From Plasmodium malariae (Eukaryota > Apicomplexa > Aconoidasida > Haemosporida > Plasmodiidae), in assembly GCF_900090045.1 (NCBI RefSeq), contig NC_041775.1, positions 898,501 to 962,500 of the forward strand: DNA of 64,000 nt, written 5' to 3'. This document shows positions 1 to 11,115 of the stretch, in pieces (position 1 is the first letter of the stretch; each line of letters opens with the position of its first letter). The notes beneath the pieces are model-generated. The model was not told the DNA's origin. It made no database searches and worked only from the letters and a program-made list of their open reading frames with translations. A program made the translations under genes and the position numbers.

Positions 1-848
1 GAAGTAATTAATATATATAAAAATGCACTAGTGCTATGCATTTCTACCGTTACAAACATAATTATAAACTAACATGAACACTTATAAAAATATATGTACA
101 CGTACATATATATGCGTGTCTGCAAATGTATGTGACTTATAAAAGAGTTAATTTCTAAATATAAGTCCTTAAAATAATATGTACATGTGCATAAAAGTAT
201 ACATATGTATGTATAAATATATAAAAATATATATATATATATATGTACATACGTGTATATATAAGTATATATGTATAAATATATAAATGTATAGTAGTAT
301 ATATATTTATATATATGTACATACGTATATGTATTAGTACATATTAAATATATGCACATAAGTTCTATCTTTGGAAAAGGCTCTTTTTTACCCCCTTTTT
401 TTTTTTTTTTTTTAAATTCAGTTTACAGTTTTAGGTTTCACACCTAAATTAATTTTTAATTATACAGGTTTTAATATTATGTTGATCTCATTATTATATA
501 TGTGAATATAATGCGAAAATATTCGTAAGTACATAATAAAAACGCGGAAATATGCTTAAGCATTTATGTATATGCTAATGCGGAAATAATCATATGCATT
601 TATGTACATATCAATTTATGTAATGTAAAGAGTCAAAATCTATGGACTTCCACAATTTTTTTTTTTTTTTTTTTTTTTATATTTTTCCCCCTTACTCTTA
701 AAATTTCCTGGCTATATATATAGCTACTGAACGAATTAAGAACAAAAAATTACTTCAAAAAATTATATATACGAAATAAAAGATTAAACGGCTTCAAAAG
801 ATTTAACACGTTATAAGTACATGCATAAGCACTGGCATATATATACAA

Positions 849-888
<40 letters not shown>

Positions 889-1550
889 CATAAGCACATA
901 TGTAATATGACAGGAAAAAGTGAATGAAGAAGGGGAGGAAAAAAAGTGCATATATATAATTTTACGTATGAGAAAACACTTCAATTTAATTATAAATACT
1001 TCAAAAAAAGGGAGTTGAATAAAAAAAAAAAAAAAAAAAAAATTTTAAATGGTTAAAATATTGAAAACGTTGATAGTGCTACAAATGTTCGTACATTTAT
1101 TCAAAAAAGAACAGTAGTGAAAAGCTTATGACAACTATATGTAAAGAAGAAACATATCGTGTTTGTCGTATGGAATAACAAGTTCACGCGAAACGCACAT
1201 GTACATATGTATATATATACTTATATATATGTATGCATACATATTTTTTCTTTTCATTTCTTTTGGGCTCCCATATTGAATTGCCTTCAACAATATTTCT
1301 ATAAATGAGAAAAAAAAGAAAAAGAAAAAATCTCAAACATTTACAACTGACAAATAAAGAGGCTAAAGGAAAAATATATGCCGCTTACTAAAAGAGCCGC
1401 GGTTGGGGTAAATGGGTAAAAGGATGTATATATATATATATACACATACGTACTTGTGTACATATACACGTATGCGCGTGTGCATACCATTGTACAGGTG
1501 TATTATACACGGTACACGACAATAATTTTTTCCTTTAGATAGTTGCATGC
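1..1550. other. Non-coding A+T-rich stretch, left edge
   Basis: I see no convincing gene here. The stretch holds TA microsatellites (for example around 841-890 and 1431-1442), several T or A runs over 15 bases, and short open frames made almost only of Tyr, Ile, Thr and Cys, which TA-repeat DNA produces in any frame. It lies downstream of the minus-strand MetAP gene, so it probably contains that gene's 3' untranslated region. Confidence 0.7.
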
Positions 1551-3707
1551 CTAAAGAGTGTTCTTCTCCCAGATGAACTGGGGTGATTTATCATTTTTCT
1601 TTGTAAGTATGTCTACTCCATTTTTTTTTATATGAATGGTATGTTCAAACTGTGCAGAAAAATAATATCTTGCGTTTGATATGGTCCAGTTATCTGGCCA
1701 TGTAATAAAACCACAGGGTCTTTCAGATATAATTGGTTCAATAGTAAAAACTAAGTTTTCACACATTTTCCTATCATCATTATTTAAAGTATGCATAATA
1801 AAAGGCTCTTCATGAAAATTCTTTCCTATATTATGACCACATAAATTAGGTACAATAGTATAATGTGTATGCTTTTTTTTATTTACTTTTTGAAGATAGC
1901 TATCCATAGCTTCAGCTATAGTTTTAAAAGGTACTCCAGGTTTACATACATTTATTGCTTCCATTGTACATTCATATGCTGTTTTAATTAATTCTATATT
2001 TTTTTCATACATGAACTTTTTAAAATCATTTATGCCCAATTTACTTCTATCAAAAAAGGGGAGATGCTTCCTTTCTATCCCTTTGTTGTCTTTGTCCCTT
2101 CCTACATTATTATATATATATTTCTGTATGTCATTGTATAGGTGGTTTTTCGGTGGGTTGAATATTACGTGTTGATCGTACTGTTTGTGAAAATTTTCGA
2201 GTTCATCATTAACATCATTGTAGTGATCGTACATACTACCAACATTGGAATCAGTGGTACCATAATCATTATTAGTACCATTCCTGAATCTAATAATGCT
2301 ATCACTGTCACTGTCGTTATCATTATCATCACTTATACCGATAACATTTGTATTATCATCGTAATCCTCGTGATACATACCTTGTTGATCTTTCGAATTT
2401 GGAGCGACATATCTTATTTTTCTAACTGAGCAATATTTTCCCTTTTTAACGACTTTATTTTTTATTAAATCGAAATTATATTTTAAAATATATTTTGTAT
2501 ATTTTGTCCTGAACTTGTCATTTAAGTATATAAAATCATAATGCCTTTTTCTTTTTTTTTTTTGGCTTTTCGTAATTTTTTCAACTAAAAAACTTTCACA
2601 CATATCAGCATGGTAATTATCTTTATACACACTTATATCTACTTTTACTATATCATTTTCAAATAACACATTGTTATCTGGTATCCCATGACATAATATT
2701 TCATTTATGGATACACAGCTACTCTTTGGAAAAAGATGATAATTTAATGGAGAGGGGTAAAACCCATTATTAACACACTTGTTTAATATATATATGTCAA
2801 TATCATTTGTTGTTATTCCTTCACACACAATGTATGAAATATCATCCATTAGTTCTCTTGCAAATTTACAATTTCTAGATATTATTTCAATCCCTTCATC
2901 GTCCTTTACATTTTTGTATTCATACTTTTTTGCATTTGTTTCATCTTCAACAGTTTCATTATATGAAGAGGAACAGAATGCTGCTGCTGCTTCTTCTGCT
3001 GCTGCATTGTTATTACTACTATTCTCATAGTTTACATAAATTGGCATTCCTGTTTTGTGATAATTTGGTCTCTCAATATATTTTGGCAAATAATACTTGG
3101 GAGATTGTATCCCTTTTTTCTGTCTACCTACATAGGAGAAATTTTCAAATATTTCACTGTCTTTTAAGTGTGAATATAATTTGTTATAACTGTCCTTACA
3201 TTTCATAAATTTTTTATCTAATTCTGATATTCTTATGCTCGGATGGATTATTTTCCTTGTCTTAAAGTTTTCTATATATCTGTGATATGATGGTAATATA
3301 TCTTCTGAATAATCTTTTGTATTTTTTTTTACATCATGATGACATGTATTTGAAAAGCCTTCACCTGAACTGTTCAGGTATTTTTTTTTTTTTTTTTTTT
3401 TTTTATTTTCTTCTTCCTTTTGTTTTGCAATAATAAAGTTACAACAGAGGGATGTATTTCCTTTGGCACTTGCACAACCCTTCCGTTTTATCCTAACATT
3501 ATGAGAGCTACTACACAAGGTATTATGCACATATTTTTCGCTTCCTTTTCTTTCTCTTCTCGACAAAATATCACCCCTGTTACCACAGCTGCTATATGCG
3601 CTATTTACGTTGTTTGCGATACTCCTTTTACATGCACATATGCCCAAAACAATTGACAGCAAAAGAATATGAACGTTCATAATTTTTTTCCCCCCTCCTT
3701 TGCTCAT
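1551..3707 (-). CDS. METAP1c: Methionine aminopeptidase 1c, probably organelle-targeted
   Basis: Single-exon gene, 718 residues, ATG at 3707. It removes initiator Met from nascent proteins (peptidase family M24A). The five metal ligands of the pita-bread fold are visible: Asp357 (VKVDIS), Asp368 (YHADM), His625 (CGHNIG), Glu657 (FTIEP) and Glu688 (QFEHT), plus the conserved substrate His340 (LCHGIPD). A second Met at residue 10 starts a hydrophobic signal-like segment (NVHILLLSIVLGICAC), followed by a basic, Ser/Lys-rich leader. This bipartite shape suggests apicoplast delivery (inference). The catalytic domain is split by about 200 residues of Asp/Asn/Lys-rich sequence (roughly 378-560) between the second Asp and the His ligand. 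A Lys run lies at 102-109. A 24-bp tandem repeat sits just upstream of the start. Identity as an M24 aminopeptidase is near certain; the 1c label rests on the leader and remembered synteny. Confidence 0.93.
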   Translation of the reverse strand: MSKGGGKKIMNVHILLLSIVLGICACKRSIANNVNSAYSSCGNRGDILSRRERKGSEKYVHNTLCSSSHNVRIKRKGCASAKGNTSLCCNFIIAKQKEEENKKKKKKKKYLNSSGEGFSNTCHHDVKKNTKDYSEDILPSYHRYIENFKTRKIIHPSIRISELDKKFMKCKDSYNKLYSHLKDSEIFENFSYVGRQKKGIQSPKYYLPKYIERPNYHKTGMPIYVNYENSSNNNAAAEEAAAAFCSSSYNETVEDETNAKKYEYKNVKDDEGIEIISRNCKFARELMDDISYIVCEGITTNDIDIYILNKCVNNGFYPSPLNYHLFPKSSCVSINEILCHGIPDNNVLFENDIVKVDISVYKDNYHADMCESFLVEKITKSQKKKRKRHYDFIYLNDKFRTKYTKYILKYNFDLIKNKVVKKGKYCSVRKIRYVAPNSKDQQGMYHEDYDDNTNVIGISDDNDNDSDSDSIIRFRNGTNNDYGTTDSNVGSMYDHYNDVNDELENFHKQYDQHVIFNPPKNHLYNDIQKYIYNNVGRDKDNKGIERKHLPFFDRSKLGINDFKKFMYEKNIELIKTAYECTMEAINVCKPGVPFKTIAEAMDSYLQKVNKKKHTHYTIVPNLCGHNIGKNFHEEPFIMHTLNNDDRKMCENLVFTIEPIISERPCGFITWPDNWTISNARYYFSAQFEHTIHIKKNGVDILTKKNDKSPQFIWEKNTL

Positions 3708-3724
3708 TTACGCGTTTGGTCATC

Positions 3725-3895
3725 TTTTATTCATTCGTTTGTTTATTCATTCGTTTGTTCGTTTGCTCGTTTGTTTATTCATTCGTTTGTTCGTTTGTTT
3801 ATTCATTCGTTTGCTCGTTTGTTTATTCATTCGTTTGCTCGTTTGTTTATTCATTCGTTTGTTCGTTTATTCATTCCTTCTTTTATTCATTTATT
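3725..3895. repeat. 24-bp tandem repeat upstream of METAP1c
   Basis: About six copies of a unit reading approximately GTTTATTCATTCGTTTGTTC plus GTTT, with T/C variation. They lie about 20 to 185 bases upstream of the METAP1c start codon, so probably in its 5' untranslated region or promoter. The unit gives open frames in all three plus frames, which I do not regard as genes. Confidence 0.9.
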
Positions 3896-4417
3896 TATTT
3901 AAATTTTTTTCTCGTTAAATTGGAAAAGATGGGGGAGGGGATGTAACTTTAAAAGTAGTATTAATCATCGTTCAAATACTCATGTATGGGATTCATCAAG
4001 AAATGCGGAAGTTAATATTAAAAGAAAAAGCTGTAACACAATTGGATGTGTTACAAAAAGGGAGTGGAGAGCTAATGGTAAAGTGGAAAAAAAAAAAAAG
4101 AAAGAAAAGAAAAAAAAAAAAGAATGGAACAGGAAAAAATGATATAACTGAACTTTCATATTACACGCTAGAATGGCATACGCATCAAAGGGTACATAAT
4201 GCGTACAGTTGTGCATAGTCACATGCTTTATATGATTACGTCAATAAACAAACTTCTAGGCAGAAAATTCTTTTTGCGTTCAGCTGCTTAGAAGAATGCA
4301 TACTACAATTGAGGAGGATGAAAATTACTAGCTTGCTCACCTATTTAGTAAGTTTTTTTTTTTTTTTTTAAATCCACATATGTACACATATGCATATGCC
4401 CATATACATATAAATAA

Positions 4418-4454
<37 letters not shown>

Positions 4455-5408
4455 GTATACCGAGTGTACGTTCCTATCGAGCAGCTACATTTTTGCTGCA
4501 ATTTTATTTTACGAAAAAGGTCAAGTGTAACGTTTAATAGTTGTAGTATGTATATGTGTAACGGGAACGCGTTTAAGAACTTTGGGGCACTCCCATATAT
4601 ACAAAATGTATGCGAGGAATAAATTTTGCAAAAAAAAAAAAAAAAAAAATGTAGTAATGCCATATAGCCAATAAAGCTACCTCTATTTGGCAATAGAATG
4701 CTGATATGACAAATTAAGTTTTTGCGCATATTTTGGTTTTACAAAAATTATATTTAATTGAAAACATGGAGCAGCTAAAAGCATACTAGCATGGAATACA
4801 ATAAAAAAAAAAGGGGGCAAAATAAAGCAAAAGAAATGATATAAGAATATAATAGAATTGAAAATAACACATATTACTATGGAACTATGTTAAACCTAGT
4901 TTAACATAACAGAAATATTGCATCAAAACGTCATAACACGTTTAATAATTAAAGTTAAAACTAAACAAAGCAAAAATGGAACAATGAAGAAGAAGAAAAA
5001 AAAAAAAAGCATTTGCAGACATACCTCTTAAACTTGTGTTTCTTGAACAGTGCATAATATATTCAAAATGGTGCAAATGAAAGTGCTTCTCTTCTCTTTT
5101 CTCTTTTCTCTTTTCTCTTTTCTCTTTTCTCTTTTTTTTTTTTTTCTAGCTAAAACAAAAAAGGGGACCTCACCCATATTTCACGATTAAGAGCTGCTTT
5201 TTTTAGCAGTGATTCCTTCGTGCAAACTCTTTAATACACATTTTCATCGGCTTTGCACATAATTTACCATTTGTTTTTATTTCATTTCACCAAATTATTT
5301 CTTTGTTTATTACCATGTTTTGTTTTTTCAGTATTTGCGTATAACTTCTCTAGTGAAAACTCTGCTCCTTTGTGTGTACTTTGGAAACACACACGTACGT
5401 ACGCTGTG
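3896..5408. other. Intergenic, no gene seen
   Basis: This is the gap between the METAP1c start and the stop of the next minus-strand gene. It contains A runs (4089-4122, 4631-4649), a TA tract (4420-4448), and a short TTTTC repeat at 5093-5131. No open frame has coding-like composition. Confidence 0.65.
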
Positions 5409-7916
5409 CTAATCCGTCCGTCTGATTATTACCTCCTTCTGGGGTATGATATCATAGGAAAGATTTAGAACCGGTACGTTGTCTTCATGAACAACTTCAA
5501 AAAGGAAATGTGGGTACTCATAGAAAGACTGACCGAACAAGGCATTGTTGATAGTATGGTGGATTGAAAAGAAGGTGCTTTTTTTTTCATTCTCTCCCTC
5601 TTCCTCTCCTCTCTCTTCCATTCCTCCCTCTTCCTCTCCTCTCTCTTCCATTCCTCCCTCTTCCTCTCCTCTCTCTTCCATTCCTCCTTCTTCCGCTCTT
5701 CCCTCTTGTTTTGCTCCTCCTTTTCCCATCGTACGTACGTTGTTATGCAAAGAAACTCGTATTGCGTCCATATTTTTAATATAAGTAATACCTATCTTAG
5801 CTTCTAACGTGTCCATTTTCTTGCATGCCATGTTAAGTACTTGCATAAAAGTAGTATGCTCCGAAATATCATCAAGAAATATAAATACATTTGCATTTAT
5901 AAAGGTTATTTTGATCATCCAGAATATTTCATTATTCGAAATATAAGTCTTGTTATCTTTGTGTAATTTTGTATATATAGGTGCTTTTAATAAATAAATT
6001 TTTTTTTTTTTTAAAATATTTTTTAATTTTTTATAAACAACTAGCCATAATTTGGTCGTTTCATATTCTTTTATTTTAATGAATTTATAATTACCTTCTA
6101 TAATCCTTTCCACATTTTGTAAGTATAAAAAGTCTCTATGTAACAAGTTCTCATCAAAATTTAATCTTCCAACATTCTTTAATTTAAAATTTTTTTTTAA
6201 TTTATTTTTGCATTTAAATATACTTTTATGAGTTTTTGAACAAATTAAAGAGCAATACTTTATTTCACAAAAGGGGCATCTATACTTGTACGTTTTTTCT
6301 TTACACACATTACAGATGTTTTTACTATAATGACTGTCTTCATTATTAGTAGTTAAATCTTCATCTTTAGTAGTTATGCCTTCATCTTTAGTAGTTATGC
6401 CTTCATCTTTAGTAGTTATGCCTTCATCTTTAGTAGTTATGCCTTCATCTTTAGTAGTTATGCCTTCATCTTTAGTAGTTATGCCTTCATCTTTAGTAGT
6501 TATGCCTTCATCTTTAGTAGTTATGCCTTCATCTTTAGTAGTTATGCCTTCATCTTTAGTAGTTATGCCTTCATCTTTAGTAGTTATGTCTTCATCTTTA
6601 GTGGTTATGTCTTTATCTTTTGCAACATTGTCTTCTGGTGTTGTATCTTCCTCCTCATCTGAGCTGTTCACTTCCCTCTCATTTTGCACGTTTCGACTTG
6701 CAAAGTATTCATACGCTTCTCTTAATATGTTGTACTTTCTCTGAACGTCATTATTACCTTTTTTCTTTTTTCTTTTTTCTGAGGATACATTTACATTATT
6801 GTCGTTATTATTATGTGTACTACTCGTATTGTGTGTACTATGCCTATTATTTGTACTACTCGTATTGTGTGTACTATACCTATTATTTGTACTACTCGTA
6901 TTGTGTGTACTATGCCTATTATGTGTACTACTCGTATTGTGCGTACTATGCGCACTGTATGATGATAAATGCGCGAGTTTCCCTCCTTCACTTTCGCCCT
7001 TAGTAATCTCATCTTCTTTTGTAAAACCATTATCAGCTTGTAACTCTGTTGAGTATTCTTTTACCTTGGTATGCATCCGTACCCCCGTGTTGTCACTACT
7101 GCGCTTCCATTTTGCATGAATAGAGGCTCCATTACTACATTGGTTGTACTTTTTTTCAGCGTTCGAACTGTATTCATTTACAACTGCAGTATTGTTATTT
7201 GTACCATTGGTACAGCACAATTCATTGGGGAATGTGCAAACAACACTGCTTTCATTAATTTTATGATAAACTTGACTTTCGCCTTGTGTTGGCAGTTTCC
7301 TCTTCTTTCTGAACGAGGCGTAGGGGTACTGACCGCCCCCCCCACCATTCCGGCTGTAGTTATACGCAACTACGTTCTTACCATACTGTGCCGTACCACC
7401 TCTACAATTAGTGCTATTGTTCGTGGTAGCAATTTCCCTTTGGACATTTGCCAGTACTAACGTTTCATTTCTATGCACAGGATATCCACCTAACGATTGA
7501 CAATTTGAGCGAAAGGGGTCAAGGTAACAGTTTCCTGGTTTTTTCAAATCCTTGAATATGCAGTCCTTTAACTGATAGTTGTCTCTACTATTCCCTATGT
7601 TTTGATTATAACATACATTTTGGTAATTACAAAATTTTCTTTTTCTACTATCATTTGTATTGCTATATGAGGGAGTAGTACCTATTGCTGTCAAGCTGTT
7701 ATTTCTAATATCGTGTTCATTGTTGTAATTTGTAAGGCTATAAAATTGTTTTTGTCCTTTCCCATTATCATTGTATGTATAATAGTTATCTATGTTCGAT
7801 TTTTCATGATGCGTAATAGGGTAGCTAGGAGAAGGATTACTTCCATCATTGTTTGATTTAGAAAAAGATAAGTTTCTCATCTGTGGGTTATCCACTCGTT
7901 CGAGTCGAACCACCAT
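5409..7916 (-). CDS. BCD1: zf-HIT protein, BCD1/ZNHIT6-like box C/D snoRNP assembly factor
   Basis: Single exon, about 835 residues, starting at ATG 7916 (the frame is open three codons further up, but that codon is TTG). Residues about 535-569 form a HIT-type zinc finger with ordered Cys and His ligands: CNVC, then YRCPFC, YCSLIC, KTHK and FKC. This is followed by RDFLYLQNVERI, as in BCD1/ZNHIT6, which loads NOP58 and the C/D core proteins onto snoRNAs in the nucleus (family knowledge). The N-terminal half is low complexity and Asn/Ser/Tyr-rich. Three internal repeats are obvious: a His-Asn-Thr-Ser block (about 325-370), twelve copies of the heptad TTKDEGI (about 435-518), and three copies of EERGEEEGGM near the C terminus. 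The zinc finger order fits BCD1 better than MYND or other ZNHIT proteins; the subfamily call is likely but not certain. Confidence 0.85.
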   Translation of the reverse strand: MVVRLERVDNPQMRNLSFSKSNNDGSNPSPSYPITHHEKSNIDNYYTYNDNGKGQKQFYSLTNYNNEHDIRNNSLTAIGTTPSYSNTNDSRKRKFCNYQNVCYNQNIGNSRDNYQLKDCIFKDLKKPGNCYLDPFRSNCQSLGGYPVHRNETLVLANVQREIATTNNSTNCRGGTAQYGKNVVAYNYSRNGGGGGQYPYASFRKKRKLPTQGESQVYHKINESSVVCTFPNELCCTNGTNNNTAVVNEYSSNAEKKYNQCSNGASIHAKWKRSSDNTGVRMHTKVKEYSTELQADNGFTKEDEITKGESEGGKLAHLSSYSAHSTHNTSSTHNRHSTHNTSSTNNRYSTHNTSSTNNRHSTHNTSSTHNNNDNNVNVSSEKRKKKKGNNDVQRKYNILREAYEYFASRNVQNEREVNSSDEEEDTTPEDNVAKDKDITTKDEDITTKDEGITTKDEGITTKDEGITTKDEGITTKDEGITTKDEGITTKDEGITTKDEGITTKDEGITTKDEGITTKDEDLTTNNEDSHYSKNICNVCKEKTYKYRCPFCEIKYCSLICSKTHKSIFKCKNKLKKNFKLKNVGRLNFDENLLHRDFLYLQNVERIIEGNYKFIKIKEYETTKLWLVVYKKLKNILKKKKIYLLKAPIYTKLHKDNKTYISNNEIFWMIKITFINANVFIFLDDISEHTTFMQVLNMACKKMDTLEAKIGITYIKNMDAIRVSLHNNVRTMGKGGAKQEGRAEEGGMEERGEEEGGMEERGEEEGGMEERGEEEGENEKKSTFFSIHHTINNALFGQSFYEYPHFLFEVVHEDNVPVLNLSYDIIPQKEVIIRRTD
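5581..5700. repeat. 30-bp coding repeat, Glu/Gly-rich
   Basis: Three full copies plus part of a fourth of a 30-bp unit in the BCD1-like gene, encoding EERGEEEGGM on the minus strand. The decapeptide is strongly acidic and has no recognisable fold. Confidence 0.9.
6361..6612. repeat. 21-bp coding minisatellite, 12 copies
   Basis: Twelve nearly identical 21-bp units inside the BCD1-like gene encode TTKDEGI (first and last units carry D for G). Copy-to-copy identity is very high at the nucleotide level, which suggests recent expansion and likely length polymorphism between isolates. Confidence 0.95.
6805..6960. repeat. Coding repeat, Ser-Thr-His-Asn block
   Basis: About four copies of a unit of roughly 36 bp in the BCD1-like gene, encoding variants of SSTHNRHSTHNT on the minus strand. 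The other frames stay open as well because the unit is a multiple of three. Confidence 0.85.
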
Positions 7917-8276
7917 GCTGCGCAAATGTACACGCGTATATATGTATATAAATATGCACCTTTAACTGGAGTTATAATTTAAAAAATTTCATTATATTCG
8001 TTAATTTTTTTTTTTTTTTTTTTTTTTTTGCAAAAATATGAACGTAGCTAAATGGGGAATCTTAAACATGTTCATAAAAATGTAAACTTGTTATTCTTCT
8101 GGAGTGGTAATTATTATTTTTCCTGTTTTTCTCGTCATCATAGTATGGTGAGGAGAAAGCCCAGTTCAATGAAAAAAAAAAAATAAAAAAAAAAAATGAA
8201 ATAAAAAAAAAATAAAAAAATAAAATAAAATAAAATAAAACGTACTTTTTGCAAACAAACGTGTACGCATGTACGA

Positions 8277-8322
<46 letters not shown>

Positions 8323-9735
8323 GATTGATATATGCAAATATTTGATATATATAAGTTTATATATATGCGTAAAGAAATGAGGGATATCCATTTCAGTGGG
8401 GACAATTTTTATTATCCATTTGAAGTTGGATAGAACAGTACATTTTTTTTTTTTTGCTTCTCTACAATTTTTACGCGATACTGTTGTGCTTTTTAGAATA
8501 TAATTGCATAATTGATTGAAAAAAAAAATGAAAAAAAAATGAAAAAAATGAAAAAAAAAGGAGTTCTTATATCCTTAGCTTCAACTATATTTTGTAATTT
8601 TTTTTTTTTTTTTTTTACGCTCATAATAAGTGAACTATGCTAATATGATACAGAGAAATGCGGAAAAAAAGAGAAAAAAAAGGAAAATCGAAGAAAATGG
8701 AAGAAAATAGAACAAAAGCAATGAAAAAAACAGAAAAATAAAAAGTAAAATAAAAAGTATAAAATGAAAAGAAAAATGAAAAGAAAAATGAAAAGAAAAA
8801 TGAAAAGAAAAAGAACAATAAAAAGAAAGAACTACTTTTTTATATCCCCTTACAATTGAAAAAAAAAAAAAAAAATATCAAATAACGAAATAACAACTTA
8901 ATAACGTAACGATACTACATTTTAATTCTACAGAGGAGAACACATGACGATGGCGCTGTACCTCATGTAGAAAAAGCATACTATTTTGATATCTACACCT
9001 TCCATAAAATACGAATACAAATTAACGTAAAATTGGTGGAAAAATAGCTGCTCTCAGTATTTGCAGTTTGGGGGGGGGAGGAGGAGGTGATATAGGCTGA
9101 TCGTAATATTTTTGTTCATATATTTTTTTTTCATTTTGTTTTATTATATATATATTTTTTTTTATTATAACGTGTATATACAGTCTTTAAATTTTGTAAA
9201 AGATCAAAGATGTAGAAATGTAAAAAATAAAAACAAAACAAAAGTCCGAAAAAAGGTACTTGTTTGCATAGTACTTGACACGTATGCTCTTTGTGATATG
9301 AATAGTATGCCACTTGTTGTGCTTTAGAAAAAGCTTAGTTCAATTCAATTCAATTCAGTTCAATTTTATTTTATTTTATTTTTTTCACTTTACCTTTCCT
9401 TACGGGAAAGAAAAGGGAAACATTCAAGTTCACTTAAAAAAAAAAAATTAAAAATTTTCAAAAAATTAAAAATAAACTAAAAAAAAAGGCGGAAGTATAA
9501 TGAAGAAAAAAAGATGATAAAACATGGCCTGAAGAAGATGAAAAAAAAAAAGGAATTAGGTCGAAGATGCAAAAAAGTGTAATATGCATACTGCGGTACA
9601 CATATACATAAAAGTAATGGGATCCATAGCACTGTTTAAATTCCTTATTACATGTGTAAAACAAAAAAACAAAAAAAAAAATGAATAAACATAACCAAGC
9701 ACTTACTGCCATTATCTTCCCTCCACCAATTCGTA
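7917..9735. other. Intergenic, no gene seen
   Basis: The gap between the BCD1-like start and the cactin stop. It holds long A and T runs (8007-8028, 8169-8243, 8599-8617), a TA tract near 8278-8322 and an AAAAATGAAAAG repeat at 8756-8815. A G run at 9069-9077 is followed by GGAGGAGG. Phe/Tyr/Ile-only frames here are homopolymer artefacts. Confidence 0.65.
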
Positions 9736-11066
9736 TCATCGCCTGTACCTTTTTTTCTTAAAATTAAAATAGAGCTGTAAAATACCCTTATCAAAAACGT
9801 TCCTAAAACCCCTGTGCTTATCATAGGACCATTCAGCATTTACAATTTTAAAAGCAATGTCTAAGTAGGGTACTCCTGCGTGAAATATTATTAACACTTT
9901 GCTTTCATCCTCTGTTGGATGTAATCTCCACGATGGTTTCTCTTTCTTGTTTAACAGATTTGTGTAAAAGATGTTAAACTTATAACCACAAATGTATTTA
10001 GGAGGAGTATTTTCATAATCATAATGTGTCTTATTATATTTGTTCCAGTCAAAGGATGTTTTAATTCGATTAAAATAAAGTGGTTTTCTTGTTACTAGTA
10101 AAGAACTTCTTAACGTACTTGTTATATCAGCATAATTTGCCATATCCTTCATAATTATTTCGTCTTTTATTCCTTTCTTCTTTTCTCTCTGAACAAAGCT
10201 ATCATATATTTCTTTGTCTCTTCTAAACATCTTATTTAATTCGTATTCTCGCTTGTCCCTAGATTTGTCTTTCTCTGTTTCATCATAAATTGTTACATTA
10301 CTACTACTGTTCTCATTATTCAAAACATTTATTTTTTTTAAAATTTTTTCATTAATTTTTTTTCTGTCTTCTAACTCTTCATCCGAGTTAAAAACATGCA
10401 ATTCGTCATTGCCCAACTGTTCAAGCGATATCAAAGATGGGCTTTTGCACTCATAGCAGATATTCATATTTTCTTTTTCCTCCTCCCGTACAGGGTGATC
10501 GGCTTTGTCCATATGTTCCTGCAACCTGAAGGGGTATGATAGTGCATGAGTATGTGTGGTGAATGGGTACATACCATAAACAAAAATTTGCACAAATATA
10601 CATACATACATATATATATATGTATGCACATGGGGTGGGCACGTGTATATACACGTTACCATACGACATGCACATGTGCAGACATTTATATCCCTCTCTC
10701 TCATTCCTCAATTTGATTTGAACCGTAAAATAGCTGGAAAGCCTGCGGTTAAATCAAAGGAATATCTCTCCCAATACATAACCTTGTAATTATTTTACAT
10801 ATCACTCAAATACGTTATAGTTTAACATAGAAACACAAATATTGTAAAACAGTTACATTACATTAAATTTAATAAATGAATAATTTAAAATTTTATGCAA
10901 CTGTGTCAACGTTAATATGGCAGTATTTTAGTTTACTACTTGCTTTGTCATGCTAAATAGTAAGTGAATTGACTGCTTCATGAGAAGTTATCATAGAGGG
11001 GGGGGGGAGGGAAGGGAGAATGAGTTATAATGCATACATACAAAACACGCACAGGTAACCATGCGC

Positions 11067-11115
<49 letters not shown>

